64,000 bases of DNA from Litorihabitans aurantiacus (GTDB lineage: Bacteria; Actinomycetota; Actinomycetes; Actinomycetales; Beutenbergiaceae), in assembly GCF_030161595.1 (NCBI RefSeq), contig NZ_BSUM01000001.1:1054001-1118000 (forward strand), given 5' to 3'. The notes beneath the pieces were generated by a model. It was not told where the DNA came from. It made no database searches and saw nothing but the letters and a program-made list of their open reading frames with translations. Numbering within the stretch: the first letter of the stretch is position 1; each line of letters opens with the position of its first letter. This document shows, one piece after another, positions 25,598-34,786 of the stretch. Made by a program: the position numbers and the translations under genes.

Positions 25598-26320
25598 GTG
25601 CAGAACCCGTCTCGCCCGCCCCGTACCGTCGTCGTCACCGGAGCCACCCGGGGGATCGGTCGGTCGATCGCCGAGCGGTTCGTCGCTGCGGGAGACCGCG
25701 TCGCCACCCTCTCGCGCGGCAGCGACGTCCCCGACGGCGTGCTCGCCGTCCCGGGTGACGTCACCGACTCGGCCGCGGTCGACGCCGGATTCACCGCCAT
25801 CGAGGAGCAGCTCGGCCCGGTCGACGTGCTCGTGGCCAACGCCGGCATCACGCGCGACGGTCTCCTGATGCGGATGAGCGATGCGGACTTCGACGCCGTG
25901 ATCGACGTCAACCTCGCCGGCGCCTTCCGCTGCGCGCGCCGCGCCAGCAAGGGCATGATCAAGCAGCGCAGCGGCCGCATCGTGCTGATCTCCTCGGTCG
26001 TGGGCCTGTTCGGGGGACCCGGGCAGGTCAACTACGCGGCGAGCAAGGCCGGCCTCGTGGGGGTCGCCCGCTCGATCACGCGCGAGCTGGGCGGTCGGGG
26101 GATCACCGCGAACGTCGTCGCCCCCGGGTACATCCGGACCGCGATGACCGACGAGCTGTCGGAGACCCTGCAGAAGACCGCGCGCGCCTCGATCCCCGCG
26201 GGCCGCTTCGCCGAGCCCGAGGAGGTGGCTGGCGTCGTGGAGTTCCTCGCGGGCCCGGACGCCGCGTACATCACCGGCGCCGTCATCCCCGTCGACGGCG
26301 GTCTCGGCATGGGGCACTGA
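25598..26320 (+). CDS. fabG: 3-oxoacyl-ACP reductase
   Basis: A 240-residue short-chain dehydrogenase that reduces 3-oxoacyl-ACP in fatty acid synthesis. NADPH motif TGATRGIG near residue 16, NAG in VANAGIT, catalytic Ser in ISSVVG and the YxxxK in NYAASK. The fabI gene follows 83 nt downstream, which supports FAS II over another SDR role. Leaderless: TAGGTT at 25586-25591 lies exactly 6 nt before the GTG. Confidence 0.93.
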   Translation: MQNPSRPPRTVVVTGATRGIGRSIAERFVAAGDRVATLSRGSDVPDGVLAVPGDVTDSAAVDAGFTAIEEQLGPVDVLVANAGITRDGLLMRMSDADFDAVIDVNLAGAFRCARRASKGMIKQRSGRIVLISSVVGLFGGPGQVNYAASKAGLVGVARSITRELGGRGITANVVAPGYIRTAMTDELSETLQKTARASIPAGRFAEPEEVAGVVEFLAGPDAAYITGAVIPVDGGLGMGH

Positions 26321-26403
26321 CCGCCCCCGGTCCGCCCACCCCGGTACCCATCCACCTCGGCGCCCCGACGAACCCGGCGCCCCCACCGCACAGGAGACAG
26401 CCC

Positions 26404-27171
26404 ATGGGCATGCTCGACGGCAAGACCCTTCTCATCACCGGCGTCCTCACCGACGCGTCCATCGCCTTCCACGCCGCGCGCCTGGCGCAGGAGGAGGGGG
26501 CCGAGGTCATCCTGTCCTCCTTCGGTCGGCAGGCGAAGCTGACGCAGCTCGCCGCCAAGCGCCTGCCGCGGCTCGCGCCCGTGGTCGAGCTCGACGTCAC
26601 CGACGCCGACCACCTCGCCGGGCTCGAGGCCGCGCTGCGCGAGCACACCGACCGTCTCGACGGCGTGGTGCACTCGATCGGGTTCGCACCGCAGAGCGTC
26701 ATGGGCGGCAAGTTCCTCGAGGCCGAGTGGGCCGACGTCGCCACCGCCGTCGAGGTCTCGGCCTTCTCGCTGAAGTCCCTCGCCGTCGCGGCCGCACCGC
26801 TGCTGACGGAGGGCGGCTCCGTCGTCGGGCTGACCTTCGACGCGCGCTTCGCGTGGCCGGTCTACGACTGGATGGGTGTGGCGAAGGCGGCCTTCGAGGC
26901 CACGTCGCGCTACCTCGCGCGCGACCTCGGCGCCCGCGACATCCGGGTCAACCTCGTCTCGGCCGGTCCGATCAAGACGACGGCGGCCCGCTCGATCCCC
27001 GGGTTCGAGCAGATGGAGAGCAACTGGTCGGAGCGCGCGCCGCTCGGCTGGGACTCGAAGAACCCGGAGCCGGCGGCGCGCGCCGTCGTCGCCCTCTGCT
27101 CGGACTGGTTCCCGGCGACGACGGGCGAGATGGTGCACGTCGACGGCGGGTTCCACGCGATGGGGCAGTAG
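26404..27171 (+). CDS. fabI: Enoyl-ACP reductase
   Basis: A 255-residue NADH-dependent enoyl-ACP reductase of the FabI/InhA type, last step of the fatty acid elongation cycle. Nucleotide motif with ITGVLTDASIA, and the active-site Tyr and Lys in YDWMGVAKAAFE, as in InhA. The ATG follows GGAGAC. It ends in a TAG whose last G starts the next gene, a one-base overlap. Confidence 0.95.
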   Translation: MGMLDGKTLLITGVLTDASIAFHAARLAQEEGAEVILSSFGRQAKLTQLAAKRLPRLAPVVELDVTDADHLAGLEAALREHTDRLDGVVHSIGFAPQSVMGGKFLEAEWADVATAVEVSAFSLKSLAVAAAPLLTEGGSVVGLTFDARFAWPVYDWMGVAKAAFEATSRYLARDLGARDIRVNLVSAGPIKTTAARSIPGFEQMESNWSERAPLGWDSKNPEPAARAVVALCSDWFPATTGEMVHVDGGFHAMGQ

Positions 27172-27701
27172 TGACCGTGCCCGTCCCCGTGCCCCGCACG
27201 CTCGTGCTGATGCGCCACGCGAGCGCGCAGCCGTGGGCGGACGCGGACGGTTCCGACCACGACCGCGAGCTCACGTCGGCGGGGCTCCGCCAGGCGGCCG
27301 CCGCCGGGCGCGCGCTCGCGGGGCGCGGGTTCTCACCCGACCTCGTGCTGGTCTCGAGCGCGGTGCGCACGCGGCAGACCTGGGAGCAGGTGGCGGCGGG
27401 GCTGCCCCGACACGGTGACGTGGAGGTGCGCGACGACCTCTACGACGCCGACGCCGGTGACGTCGCCGGCCTCCTGACCGAGGTCGACGACGCGGTGGCG
27501 ACGGTGCTGGTGATCGGCCACGAGCCCGTGATCAGCTCGCTCGCCCGGCGCCTCGCGAGCGCGGGCTCGAGCGCGGCGCACCTCGTCGCGGCCGGGGTCC
27601 CGACGGCGACGCGGTGCGTGCTCGAGGTCGACTCGCCCTGGTCCGACCTCGCGCCGCGGGGCGCGGACCTGGTCGCGGTCGACCGGACACCGACCGACTG
27701 A
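27171..27701 (+). CDS. SixA-like histidine phosphatase
   Basis: A 176-residue histidine phosphatase superfamily protein. The RHG-type catalytic motif is LMRHASAQPW, with the second His in VIGHEPVIS, as in the phosphohistidine phosphatase SixA. Substrates of actinobacterial copies are unknown. The GTG overlaps the fabI stop by one base, so it is co-transcribed. It is convergent with serB across 6 nt. Confidence 0.88.
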   Translation: MTVPVPVPRTLVLMRHASAQPWADADGSDHDRELTSAGLRQAAAAGRALAGRGFSPDLVLVSSAVRTRQTWEQVAAGLPRHGDVEVRDDLYDADAGDVAGLLTEVDDAVATVLVIGHEPVISSLARRLASAGSSAAHLVAAGVPTATRCVLEVDSPWSDLAPRGADLVAVDRTPTD

Positions 27702-27707
27702 CGTCCG

Positions 27708-28400
27708 CTACCGCAGGAGGTCGATCACCGCGGCGAGCGAACCGGTGATCGCGTGGTCGGCCTGCTCCGCGACGACCGGCTTCGCGTTGAACGCGACGCC
27801 GGTCCCCGCCAGCGCCAGCATGTCGAGGTCGTTCGCGCCGTCGCCGATCGCGACGGTGTCGGCGAGGTCGACGCCGTCGGCCGCGGCGTACTCCCGCAGG
27901 GCGGCCGCCTTGGCCGCCCGGTCCACGACCGGTCCTGACACCCGCCCGGTCAGGCGGCCCTCGCCGTCGACCTCGAGCGCGTTGGCGCGCGTGCGCGTGA
28001 TGCCGAACGACGCCGCCAGCGGGCGGACCACCTCGATGAACCCACCGGACACGAGCGCGAGCGGCCACCTCCGCTCCGCGAGGAACGCGACGAGCTCGGG
28101 GACGCCGGGGGAGACCTCGAGCCGGGCACGCACGTCCTCGAAGACGGAGGTCGGCAGGCCCGCGAGCGTCGCGACGCGCGCGTGCAGCGAGGCCGCGAAG
28201 TCGAGCTCGCCGCGCATCGCGGCCTCGGTGATGGCCGCGACCTCGGCCCGGGCGCCGGCGTGCTCGGCGAGCAGCTCCACGACCTCGGCGGTGATGAACG
28301 TGGAGTCCACGTCCATCACCACCAGCCGCCGCGGAACCGGTACGCCGCCGTCGGGGGTCGAGGTGGTGGTCGGGTCGCTGATCGGCTGCGTGCTGGTCAC
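27708..28400 (-). CDS. serB: Phosphoserine phosphatase
   Basis: A 230-residue HAD-family phosphatase, last step of serine synthesis. Motif I DVDST (nucleophile and acid Asp), motif II LVSGGF, motif III Lys in DRAAKAAAL, and motif [12 protein letters not shown]. The first 27 residues are a low-complexity Thr/Ser/Pro lead, so the functional start could be slightly later. The GTG at 28400 overlaps the glgC stop. It lacks the ACT domain of longer actinobacterial SerB proteins. Confidence 0.92.
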   Translation of the reverse strand: MTSTQPISDPTTTSTPDGGVPVPRRLVVMDVDSTFITAEVVELLAEHAGARAEVAAITEAAMRGELDFAASLHARVATLAGLPTSVFEDVRARLEVSPGVPELVAFLAERRWPLALVSGGFIEVVRPLAASFGITRTRANALEVDGEGRLTGRVSGPVVDRAAKAAALREYAAADGVDLADTVAIGDGANDLDMLALAGTGVAFNAKPVVAEQADHAITGSLAAVIDLLR

Positions 28401-29680
28401 GCCCCCAGTGTCCGGCCGAACGCGTACGGAGTCACGCTGTCCACGCCCACGCGGGTGCCCTTCGGCACCACGGTGATGCCCGACGGCGTGACGGTGAACC
28501 CGCGCGCGACGTCGAGCTCGCGGTTCAGCCCGACGGAGGCCCCCTCCTCGATCACGACGAACTTGTCCAGGATCGCCCGGTTGACGTGCGCGCGGCGCGC
28601 GACCGTGACGCTGTCGAGGATGACGGAGTCGTCCACGCGCGACCACGAGTTGAGCTTCGTGTGCGGCGACAGCACGGACCCGTGCACCTCGGCGCCGGAG
28701 ACGACGACCCCGGGGGAGATGATCGAGTCGACCGCCAGCCCGATCCGCTCGGGCGAGGAGTGCACGAACTTCGCGGGCGGCAGCCCGGTGTACCCGGTGT
28801 AGACCGGCCAGTCGTCGTTGTACAGGTTGAAGACCGGTTCGATGTTGATGAGGTCCATGTTGGCCTCGTAGTACGCGTCGATCGTGCCGACGTCGCGCCA
28901 GTAGTCGCGGTCGCGGTCGTTGCTTCCCGGCACGTCGTTCTCGATGAAGTCGTACAGGGCCGCCTCGCCGCGCTCCACGAACGCGGGCACGATGTCGCCG
29001 CCCATGTCGTGGCGGGTGTCGGGGCTCTCGGCGTCGCGCCGGACCGCCTCGACCAGCGCGTCGGCGTCGAAGACGTAGTTGCCCATCGACACGAGGATCT
29101 CGTCGGGGGAGTCCGCGAGCCCCTCCGCCGTCGCCGGCTTCTCCAGGAACGCCTTGATGCGGCGGGGGTCCTCGGGATCGGCCTCGATGACCCCGAACTG
29201 GTCGGCGAGGTGGCGCGGCTGGCGGATGCCCGCCACCGTCATCCGGGCCCCCGAGGCGACGTGGGCGTCGACCATCTGGGAGAAGTCCATGCGGTAGATG
29301 TTGTCCGCGCCGACGACGACGACGATGTCGGGCCGCTCGTCGTCGAGCAGGTTGAGGCTCTGGTAGATCGCGTCGGCGCTGCCGAGGTACCAGTTCTTCC
29401 CCATGCGCTGCTGCGCGGGGACGGGGACGACGTAGTTGCCGAGCATCCGGGACATGTCCCACGTCTTGGCGATGTGGCGGTCCAGGCTGTGGGACTTGTA
29501 CTGCGTGAGCACGACGACGTGCAGGTACTGGCTGTTGACGATGTTCGACAGTGCGAAGTCGATGAGGCGGTAGATGCCCCCGAAGGGGACGGCCGGCTTT
29601 GCCCGATCAGCGGTGAGGGGCATGAGCCGCTTACCCTCACCGCCGGCGAGGACGATTGCGAGGACGCGTTTGGCTGCCAT
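28397..29680 (-). CDS. glgC: Glucose-1-phosphate adenylyltransferase
   Basis: Makes ADP-glucose for glycogen synthesis. The 427-residue protein has the nucleotidyltransferase opening [13 protein letters not shown], the PAVPFGG substrate loop, [10 protein letters not shown] and a C-terminal left-handed beta-helix domain (from about residue 300). It is divergent from glgA across 97 nt, so both glycogen enzymes share one regulatory region. Leaderless: the complement of 29687-29692 is TAGGGT, exactly 6 nt before the ATG. Confidence 0.96.
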   Translation of the reverse strand: MAAKRVLAIVLAGGEGKRLMPLTADRAKPAVPFGGIYRLIDFALSNIVNSQYLHVVVLTQYKSHSLDRHIAKTWDMSRMLGNYVVPVPAQQRMGKNWYLGSADAIYQSLNLLDDERPDIVVVVGADNIYRMDFSQMVDAHVASGARMTVAGIRQPRHLADQFGVIEADPEDPRRIKAFLEKPATAEGLADSPDEILVSMGNYVFDADALVEAVRRDAESPDTRHDMGGDIVPAFVERGEAALYDFIENDVPGSNDRDRDYWRDVGTIDAYYEANMDLINIEPVFNLYNDDWPVYTGYTGLPPAKFVHSSPERIGLAVDSIISPGVVVSGAEVHGSVLSPHTKLNSWSRVDDSVILDSVTVARRAHVNRAILDKFVVIEEGASVGLNRELDVARGFTVTPSGITVVPKGTRVGVDSVTPYAFGRTLGA

Positions 29681-29777
29681 GGATCGACCCTAGGGGGTGG
29701 GGTGGACTTCCGGCCACGATCGCTGCGTCGCCGCGGCACGGTGGTTCCTCGACCTCGCGACCTGGCAGGATCGCGGC

Positions 29778-31032
29778 ATGCGCGTCGACCTCCTCACCCG
29801 CGAGTACCCGCCCCACGTCTACGGCGGCGCCGGTGTGCACGTGGCCGAGCTGGCCGCCGTCCTGGCGGGTGACCTGGACGTGCGCGTGCGCTGCTTCGAC
29901 GGCCCCCGCCCCGACGCCCCGTCCGGCCCCGGCCTGCCGACCGTCACCGGGTACGGCAGCGACCCGCGCCTGGAGGGCGCGAACGGCGCGCTGGCGACCT
30001 TCGGCGTCGACCTCCCGATGGCGCAGGACGTGGCGGGCGCCGACCTCGTGCACTCCCACACCTGGTACGCGAACCTCGCCGGTCACCTCGCCGGGCTGCT
30101 GCACGGCGTGCCGCACGTGCTGTCGGCGCACAGCCTCGAGCCGCTGCGCCCCTGGAAGGCCGAGCAGCTCGGCGGCGGGTACGCCCTGTCGAGCTGGGCC
30201 GAGCGCACCGCGTACCTGGGAGCCACGGGCGTCATCGCGGTGAGCGCGGGCATGCGCGCCGACATCCTGCGCTCCTACCCCGACGTGGACCCGGCCCGGG
30301 TGCACGTGGTCCACAACGGCATCGACCTCGAGCGGTGGTCGCGGCCGGTGGCCGAGGGGGCCGAGGGCGGGGCCGACGACGGCGCCCTCACCCCCGCGCG
30401 CTCGAGCTGGCCCGGGCGCGGGGTGTCGACCCCGACCGGCCGGCGGTCGTGTTCGTCGGCCGGATCACGCGGCAGAAGGGGCTGCCGTACTTCCTGCGCG
30501 CCGTGCGGCGCCTCGACCCGGAGGTCCAGGTCGTGCTGTGTGCGGGTGCGCCGGACACGCCCGAGATCATGGCCGAGGTCACGGCGCTCGTGGAGGAGAT
30601 CCAGCGCGAGCGGACCGGTGTCGTGTGGATCCCGGACATGCTGCCGCGCGAGGAGCTGGTCGCCGTCCTCGCGGCGTGCACGGTCTTCGCCTGCCCCTCG
30701 ATCTACGAACCGCTCGGCATCGTCAACCTCGAGGCGATGGCGGTGGGTCTGCCGGTGGTGGCGTCCGCGACCGGCGGCATCCCCGAGGTGGTCGCCGACG
30801 GCGAGACCGGGCTGCTCGTGCCGCTCGAGCAGGAGACCGACGGCACCGGCACCCCCTCGCACCCGAGACGTTCGAGGCCGACCTCGCCGCCGCGCTGACC
30901 GCGCTCACGTCCGACCCCGCGCGCGCCCGCGCGATGGGGGTGGCGGCCCGCCGTCGGGCGCAGGACCACTTCTCGTGGTCGGCGATCGGCGAGCGCACGA
31001 TCGAGGTCTACCGCGCGGTGCTCGAGGCCTGA
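29778..31032 (+). CDS. glgA: Glycogen synthase, GT4/GT5-like (two probable one-base errors)
   Basis: ADP-glucose-dependent glucosyltransferase that elongates glycogen. The protein opens LLTREYPPHVYGGAGVHV and continues with LVHSHTWYANLAG, then VVFVGRITRQKGLPYFL and the E-x7-E segment YEPLGIVNLEAM. The text is split over three frames. Adding one C to the run at 30391-30395 and one to the run at 30852-30856 gives a single 418-residue protein of normal length, so errors are likelier than a dead gene. Leaderless: CAGGAT at 29766-29771 lies 6 nt before the ATG. Confidence 0.88.
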
Positions 31033-31074
31033 CGCGTTCGACCTCGACGCGGGTGCTCGGGCTCGGCGCTCCGC

Positions 31075-31800
31075 TCAGGTGCGCTGCGCCGTCGCGACCC
31101 CGACGGCGGTGCGCGCGGCCCGCGCCAGGTCCAGCAGCACCGCGCCGCGCGCGCCCATCGTCGTGGCGGTCACGGCGGCGCCCTCGTCCTGCGAGGCCAG
31201 CCGGACGATCTCCAGCAGCCGGAACGCGCGCACGAGCAGCTCGGCCCGGCGGTCGTCGAGCGCGTAGGTCAGGGCCTGGGTCCGGCTGTCGGGTGTGCCC
31301 GTGAGATCGAGGAACGCCTCGCGCAGCTCCGGGCGCTCGCGCGCGACGTCGAGCGCGGTGAGCTCGTCGATCGCGTGCGTCATCGCCTCGTGCAGCGCGA
31401 GCCGGGCCTCGCCCGGGCTGCCGACCGGTGCGCGCACGCCCGCGGCGTCGTGCGATCGCCACCGCACGAGGACGCCCGGTTCGAGGTCCGAGCCGAAGGG
31501 CATCACGTCGGGGACCAGCACGCTCGTGCGCCCGTCGCGGTGCTGGAGCACGCACGCCTCACCGGCCTCGGCCGCGCGGGCGGCCACGCCCGGCGGCAGC
31601 CCCTGCGGGTCGCCGGGGGCGGGGACCAGACCCCACGTGGCCACGACGTCCCAGTCGGCGGTGGCGGGCAGGAGGGGCGCGGCGCCGAGGGTGTGCGGCT
31701 CGTCGTCGCCGAACAGGAGCATCCCGGTGCGCGGCCCCTGCAGCTCGGGCCACAGCAGGGCGAGCGTGACGGCGCGGGGGAGCAGACGGTCGGCGAGCAC
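31075..31800 (-). CDS. Conserved actinobacterial protein, unknown function
   Basis: A 241-residue soluble protein that I do not recognise. It begins with a strand-rich half (to about residue 110, containing LALLWPELQ and LVRWRSHDAAG) and ends with a helical half. No catalytic motif, signal or membrane segment is evident. Antisense frames are also open, but this frame has a sensible start: GTG 31800 with TAGGTT (complement of 31807-31812) exactly 6 nt upstream, the same leaderless layout as its neighbours. It is convergent with glgA. Confidence 0.65.
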   Translation of the reverse strand: MLADRLLPRAVTLALLWPELQGPRTGMLLFGDDEPHTLGAAPLLPATADWDVVATWGLVPAPGDPQGLPPGVAARAAEAGEACVLQHRDGRTSVLVPDVMPFGSDLEPGVLVRWRSHDAAGVRAPVGSPGEARLALHEAMTHAIDELTALDVARERPELREAFLDLTGTPDSRTQALTYALDDRRAELLVRAFRLLEIVRLASQDEGAAVTATTMGARGAVLLDLARAARTAVGVATAQRT

Positions 31801-31897
31801 CGCACCAACCTACGACGCCCCCGGTGCCCGTCCGTGAGCGGCGCACCCGGCCGTGTCCGAGCACGGCACCGAGGCTCCGGCTTAGTAGGGTCGTGCC

Positions 31898-32710
31898 ATG
31901 GCTGCGCTCTCGTTCGACGACGTGACGGTACGACGCGGAGGGCGCGAGATCGTCTCCCACCTCACCTGGGAGGTCGAGGACGGCGAGCGGTGGGTCGTGC
32001 TGGGCCGCAACGGCGCCGGGAAGACGACGCTGGTCCAGCTGGCCTCGGCCCGCATGCACCCCACGAGCGGGACCGTCGAGGTCCTCGAGGAGCGGCTGGG
32101 CCGCGTCGACGTGTTCGAGCTGCGCCCGCGCATCGGGCTGGCGAGCGCGGCGCTGGCCGAGCACATCCCGCCGGACGAGAGCGTGCTCGACGCCGTGCAG
32201 ACCGCCTCCTACGGCGTCACCGGGCGCTGGCGCGAGACCTACGAGGAGCTCGACACCGACCGCGCCCGCGCGCTGCTGGCCGCGTTCGGCATGGGGTCGA
32301 TGACGGAGCGCACCTACGGCACGCTCTCGGAGGGCGAGCGCAAGCGCACGCAGATCGCGCGTGCGCTGATGAGCGACCCCGAGCTGCTGCTGCTGGACGA
32401 GCCCGCGGCCGGGCTCGACCTCGGCGGTCGCGAGGAGCTCGTGGCGGCGCTCTCGGAGCTCGCCGCCGACGACCGCTCGCCCGTCCTCGTGGTCGTCACG
32501 CACCACGTCGAGGAGATCCCCCCGCACTTCACGCACGCGCTCCTGCTGCGCGACGGGACGGTCGAGGCGGCCGGTCCGCTCGAGGAGGTCCTCACGGCCG
32601 AGCACCTGAGCGCGACGTTCGGCGTCGAGCTCGAGGTCGAGCACCGGGACGGGCGCTGGGCCGCGAGGGCCGCCGCGGCCCGCGGGTCGCGGGGCCGCCG
32701 CAGCGCCTGA
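31898..32710 (+). CDS. ABC transporter ATP-binding protein, orphan
   Basis: A 270-residue single ABC domain. Walker A GRNGAGKTT, signature LSEGERKRTQIARAL (SEGE instead of SGGQ), Walker B LLLLDEPAAGLDL and switch His in VVVTHHVEEIPP. This wording matches the YlmA/ModF-like group. No permease or binding protein lies next to it. Leaderless: TAGGGT at 31886-31891 is 6 nt before the ATG. Confidence 0.88.
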   Translation: MAALSFDDVTVRRGGREIVSHLTWEVEDGERWVVLGRNGAGKTTLVQLASARMHPTSGTVEVLEERLGRVDVFELRPRIGLASAALAEHIPPDESVLDAVQTASYGVTGRWRETYEELDTDRARALLAAFGMGSMTERTYGTLSEGERKRTQIARALMSDPELLLLDEPAAGLDLGGREELVAALSELAADDRSPVLVVVTHHVEEIPPHFTHALLLRDGTVEAAGPLEEVLTAEHLSATFGVELEVEHRDGRWAARAAAARGSRGRRSA

Positions 32711-32733
32711 CGGCGACACGGTCCGCCGCTGGC

Positions 32734-32762
32734 TTGACGAACTCTTTACACTGGAGTATCGG
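32734..32762 (+). promoter_or_regulatory. Sigma70-type promoter of the nfeD-qmcA operon
   Basis: TTGACG at 32734-32739 and TATCGG at 32757-32762, spaced 17 nt. This is among the closest matches to the housekeeping consensus in the window and gives a leader of about 70 nt before the nfeD start. Confidence 0.6.
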
Positions 32763-32839
32763 GTCCGCCGCCGGCGGGCCGCACGGCGTGGCCTCCCGGC
32801 GACGTCGCCATCGAACCGTCGATCCACGGAGGTGCCGCG

Positions 32840-33394
32840 ATGGAGTGGGTGTGGTGGCTGGCTCTCAGCCTGATCCTCGGGGTGGTCGAGGTCCTGATCG
32901 TCGACCTCCTCTTCCTCATGTTCGCCGGCGGCGCGCTCGCCGCCACCGTTGCGGCCGCCCTGGGCGCCCCGCTGGCCGTGCAGGTGGCGGTCTTCGCCGT
33001 CGTCTCCGTCCTCCTGCTCGTGGCCATCCGCCCGTGGGCGCTGCGCCGCTTCAGGAAGCAGGAGCCCGAGACCGCGACGAACGTCTCCGCGCTGATCGGG
33101 CGCGACGCCGTCGTGCTCGCCTCCGTCTCCGGCCTCGCCGGGCGCGTCAAGCTCGCCGGCGAGGTGTGGTCGGCGCGGTTCGACGGCACGGGCGAGCTCA
33201 CCGTCGGGTCGCCCGTCACGGTCGTCGCGATCGACGGCGCGACGGCGGTCGTGGCGCCCCGCGAGGCCGCCGGCGGCGGGATCAGCGACGCCCCGGGCGG
33301 GTTCGGCAGCTTCACCGGACCCGGTGGTGGTCCGCCCGCGCCGTCCTACCCGCCGGGCTCCTACCCCTCGGCCGCGCCGCCCGCCGCCCCCTGA
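32840..33394 (+). CDS. NfeD family membrane protein
   Basis: A 184-residue short NfeD. Two or three N-terminal membrane segments (about residues 5-70) are followed by an OB-fold domain (about 80-150: LIGRDAVVLASVSGLAGRVK, split) and a Gly/Pro/Ser-rich tail. Short NfeD proteins partner with SPFH proteins in membrane microdomains; the next gene encodes such a protein 31 nt downstream. The ATG has GGAGG upstream. Confidence 0.9.
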   Translation: MEWVWWLALSLILGVVEVLIVDLLFLMFAGGALAATVAAALGAPLAVQVAVFAVVSVLLLVAIRPWALRRFRKQEPETATNVSALIGRDAVVLASVSGLAGRVKLAGEVWSARFDGTGELTVGSPVTVVAIDGATAVVAPREAAGGGISDAPGGFGSFTGPGGGPPAPSYPPGSYPSAAPPAAP

Positions 33395-33425
33395 GACCTG
33401 ATCACCATCGACCGGAGGTCCTGAC

Positions 33426-34634
33426 GTGGAACCCTCGACCATCATCGGCATCGTCGTCCTGGCGCTGCTGGCGATCTTCGTCATCACCGCGATCGCGCGG
33501 GCGGTGCGGATCGTGCCGCAGGCCGTGGCGCTCATCGTGGAGCGGCTCGGCCGCTACCACTCGACGATGTACGCCGGCCTGCACTTCCTCATCCCGTTCA
33601 TCGACCGCGTCCGTGCCGGCGTCGACCTGCGCGAGCAGGTCGTCTCCTTCCCGCCGCAGCCGGTCATCACCTCCGACAACCTCGTGGTGAGCATCGACAC
33701 GGTCATCTACTTCCAGGTGACCGACCCGAAGTCGGCGACCTACGAGATCGCGAACTACATCACCGGTATCGAGCAGCTCACCGTCACGACGCTGCGCAAC
33801 GTGATCGGCTCGATGGACCTCGAGCAGACGCTCACCAGCCGCGACCAGATCAACGGTCAGCTGCGCGGTGTGCTGGACGAGGCGACCGGTCGCTGGGGCA
33901 TCCGCGTCAACCGCGTGGAGCTCAAGGCGATCGACCCGCCCCAGAGCGTGCAGGGGTCGATGGAGCAGCAGATGCGCGCCGAGCGCGACCGCCGCGCCGC
34001 CATCCTCACGGCCGAGGGTGTCAAGCAGTCGCAGATCCTCACCGCCGAGGGTGAGAAGCAGTCCGCGATCCTGCGGGCCGAGGGCCAGGCGCAGTCCGCG
34101 ATCCTCAAGGCCCAGGGTGAGTCCAAGGCCATCACCCAGGTGTTCGACGCCATCCACCGCGGCGACGCCGACCCCAAGCTGCTGGCCTACCAGTACCTGC
34201 AGATGCTGCCGCAGATCGCGAACGGCACCTCGAGCAAGATGTGGATCGTGCCGACGGAGTTCACCGCGGCACTCAGCGGGATCGCCGGTGCGTTCGGGGT
34301 GGACCCCGTCGCGGGTCCGCCGTCGGCCGACGACGGCGAGCGGCGCGAGACCGCCACCGAGCGGGCGCGGCGCGAGGCCAGCGACAGCGACGACGACCCG
34401 TTCGCCGGCACGGCGCTGCAGGATCCGGCCGAGGCGCTGGCGCAGGCCCGCAGCTCGGCGAGCGAGGCCTCGGGCGAGGCGCGCGAGTCCGGGACGCTGT
34501 CGGGCCGACGGCGTGACGTCCGGCACGAGGTCGGGCAGCAGCCGGCGGGGGAGAGCACGCCGGACGCGCACCACTTCACCGAGCCGGGGCAGGACCTCGG
34601 CGGCCAGGGCGTGCCACCCCGCCCGACCGAGTAG
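33426..34634 (+). CDS. SPFH/band 7 (QmcA/stomatin-like) protein
   Basis: A 402-residue membrane-tethered scaffold protein. One N-terminal transmembrane segment (about residues 4-25), the SPFH domain (about 28-190: IVERLGRYHSTMYAGLHFL, split), then a long helical coiled-coil in which a (T/R)AEG(E/V)KQSQIL unit repeats, and an acidic, Ser-rich disordered tail. Such proteins form oligomeric rings with NfeD. The GTG follows GGAGG. A long inverted repeat follows the stop. Confidence 0.92.
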   Translation: MEPSTIIGIVVLALLAIFVITAIARAVRIVPQAVALIVERLGRYHSTMYAGLHFLIPFIDRVRAGVDLREQVVSFPPQPVITSDNLVVSIDTVIYFQVTDPKSATYEIANYITGIEQLTVTTLRNVIGSMDLEQTLTSRDQINGQLRGVLDEATGRWGIRVNRVELKAIDPPQSVQGSMEQQMRAERDRRAAILTAEGVKQSQILTAEGEKQSAILRAEGQAQSAILKAQGESKAITQVFDAIHRGDADPKLLAYQYLQMLPQIANGTSSKMWIVPTEFTAALSGIAGAFGVDPVAGPPSADDGERRETATERARREASDSDDDPFAGTALQDPAEALAQARSSASEASGEARESGTLSGRRRDVRHEVGQQPAGESTPDAHHFTEPGQDLGGQGVPPRPTE

Positions 34635-34659
34635 GACCACCCGCCGCGCCGTCGGCGGG

Positions 34660-34720
34660 GAAGAAGCAACGGTCGTGAGGAAGGACCGCTGAGGTTCTCT
34701 CTTGCGACCGTTGCTTCTTC
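34660..34720. terminator. 16-bp perfect inverted repeat with structured 29-nt loop
   Basis: 34660-34675 (GAAGAAGCAACGGTCG) pairs perfectly with 34705-34720. The 29-nt loop can itself form a small stem (GGACC with GGTTC). The right arm ends in TTCTTCTTC rather than a plain T-run. It lies between qmcA and the exporter operon, so it probably ends the first transcript; the long loop and AT-richer stem are unusual here and leave room for a small RNA or a binding site. Confidence 0.6.
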
Positions 34721-34786
34721 TTCACGGGGGTGACGCGGGTTGCCGGCCGGGGCCACGATGTCGGTGATCTGGCGTAGCGTCAGATC

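Noticed and set aside
30335-31032. glgA as a pseudogene or programmed frameshift
   Set aside because: Both breaks are one base short in C runs, as in eight other unrelated genes; no slippery heptamer with downstream structure is evident.
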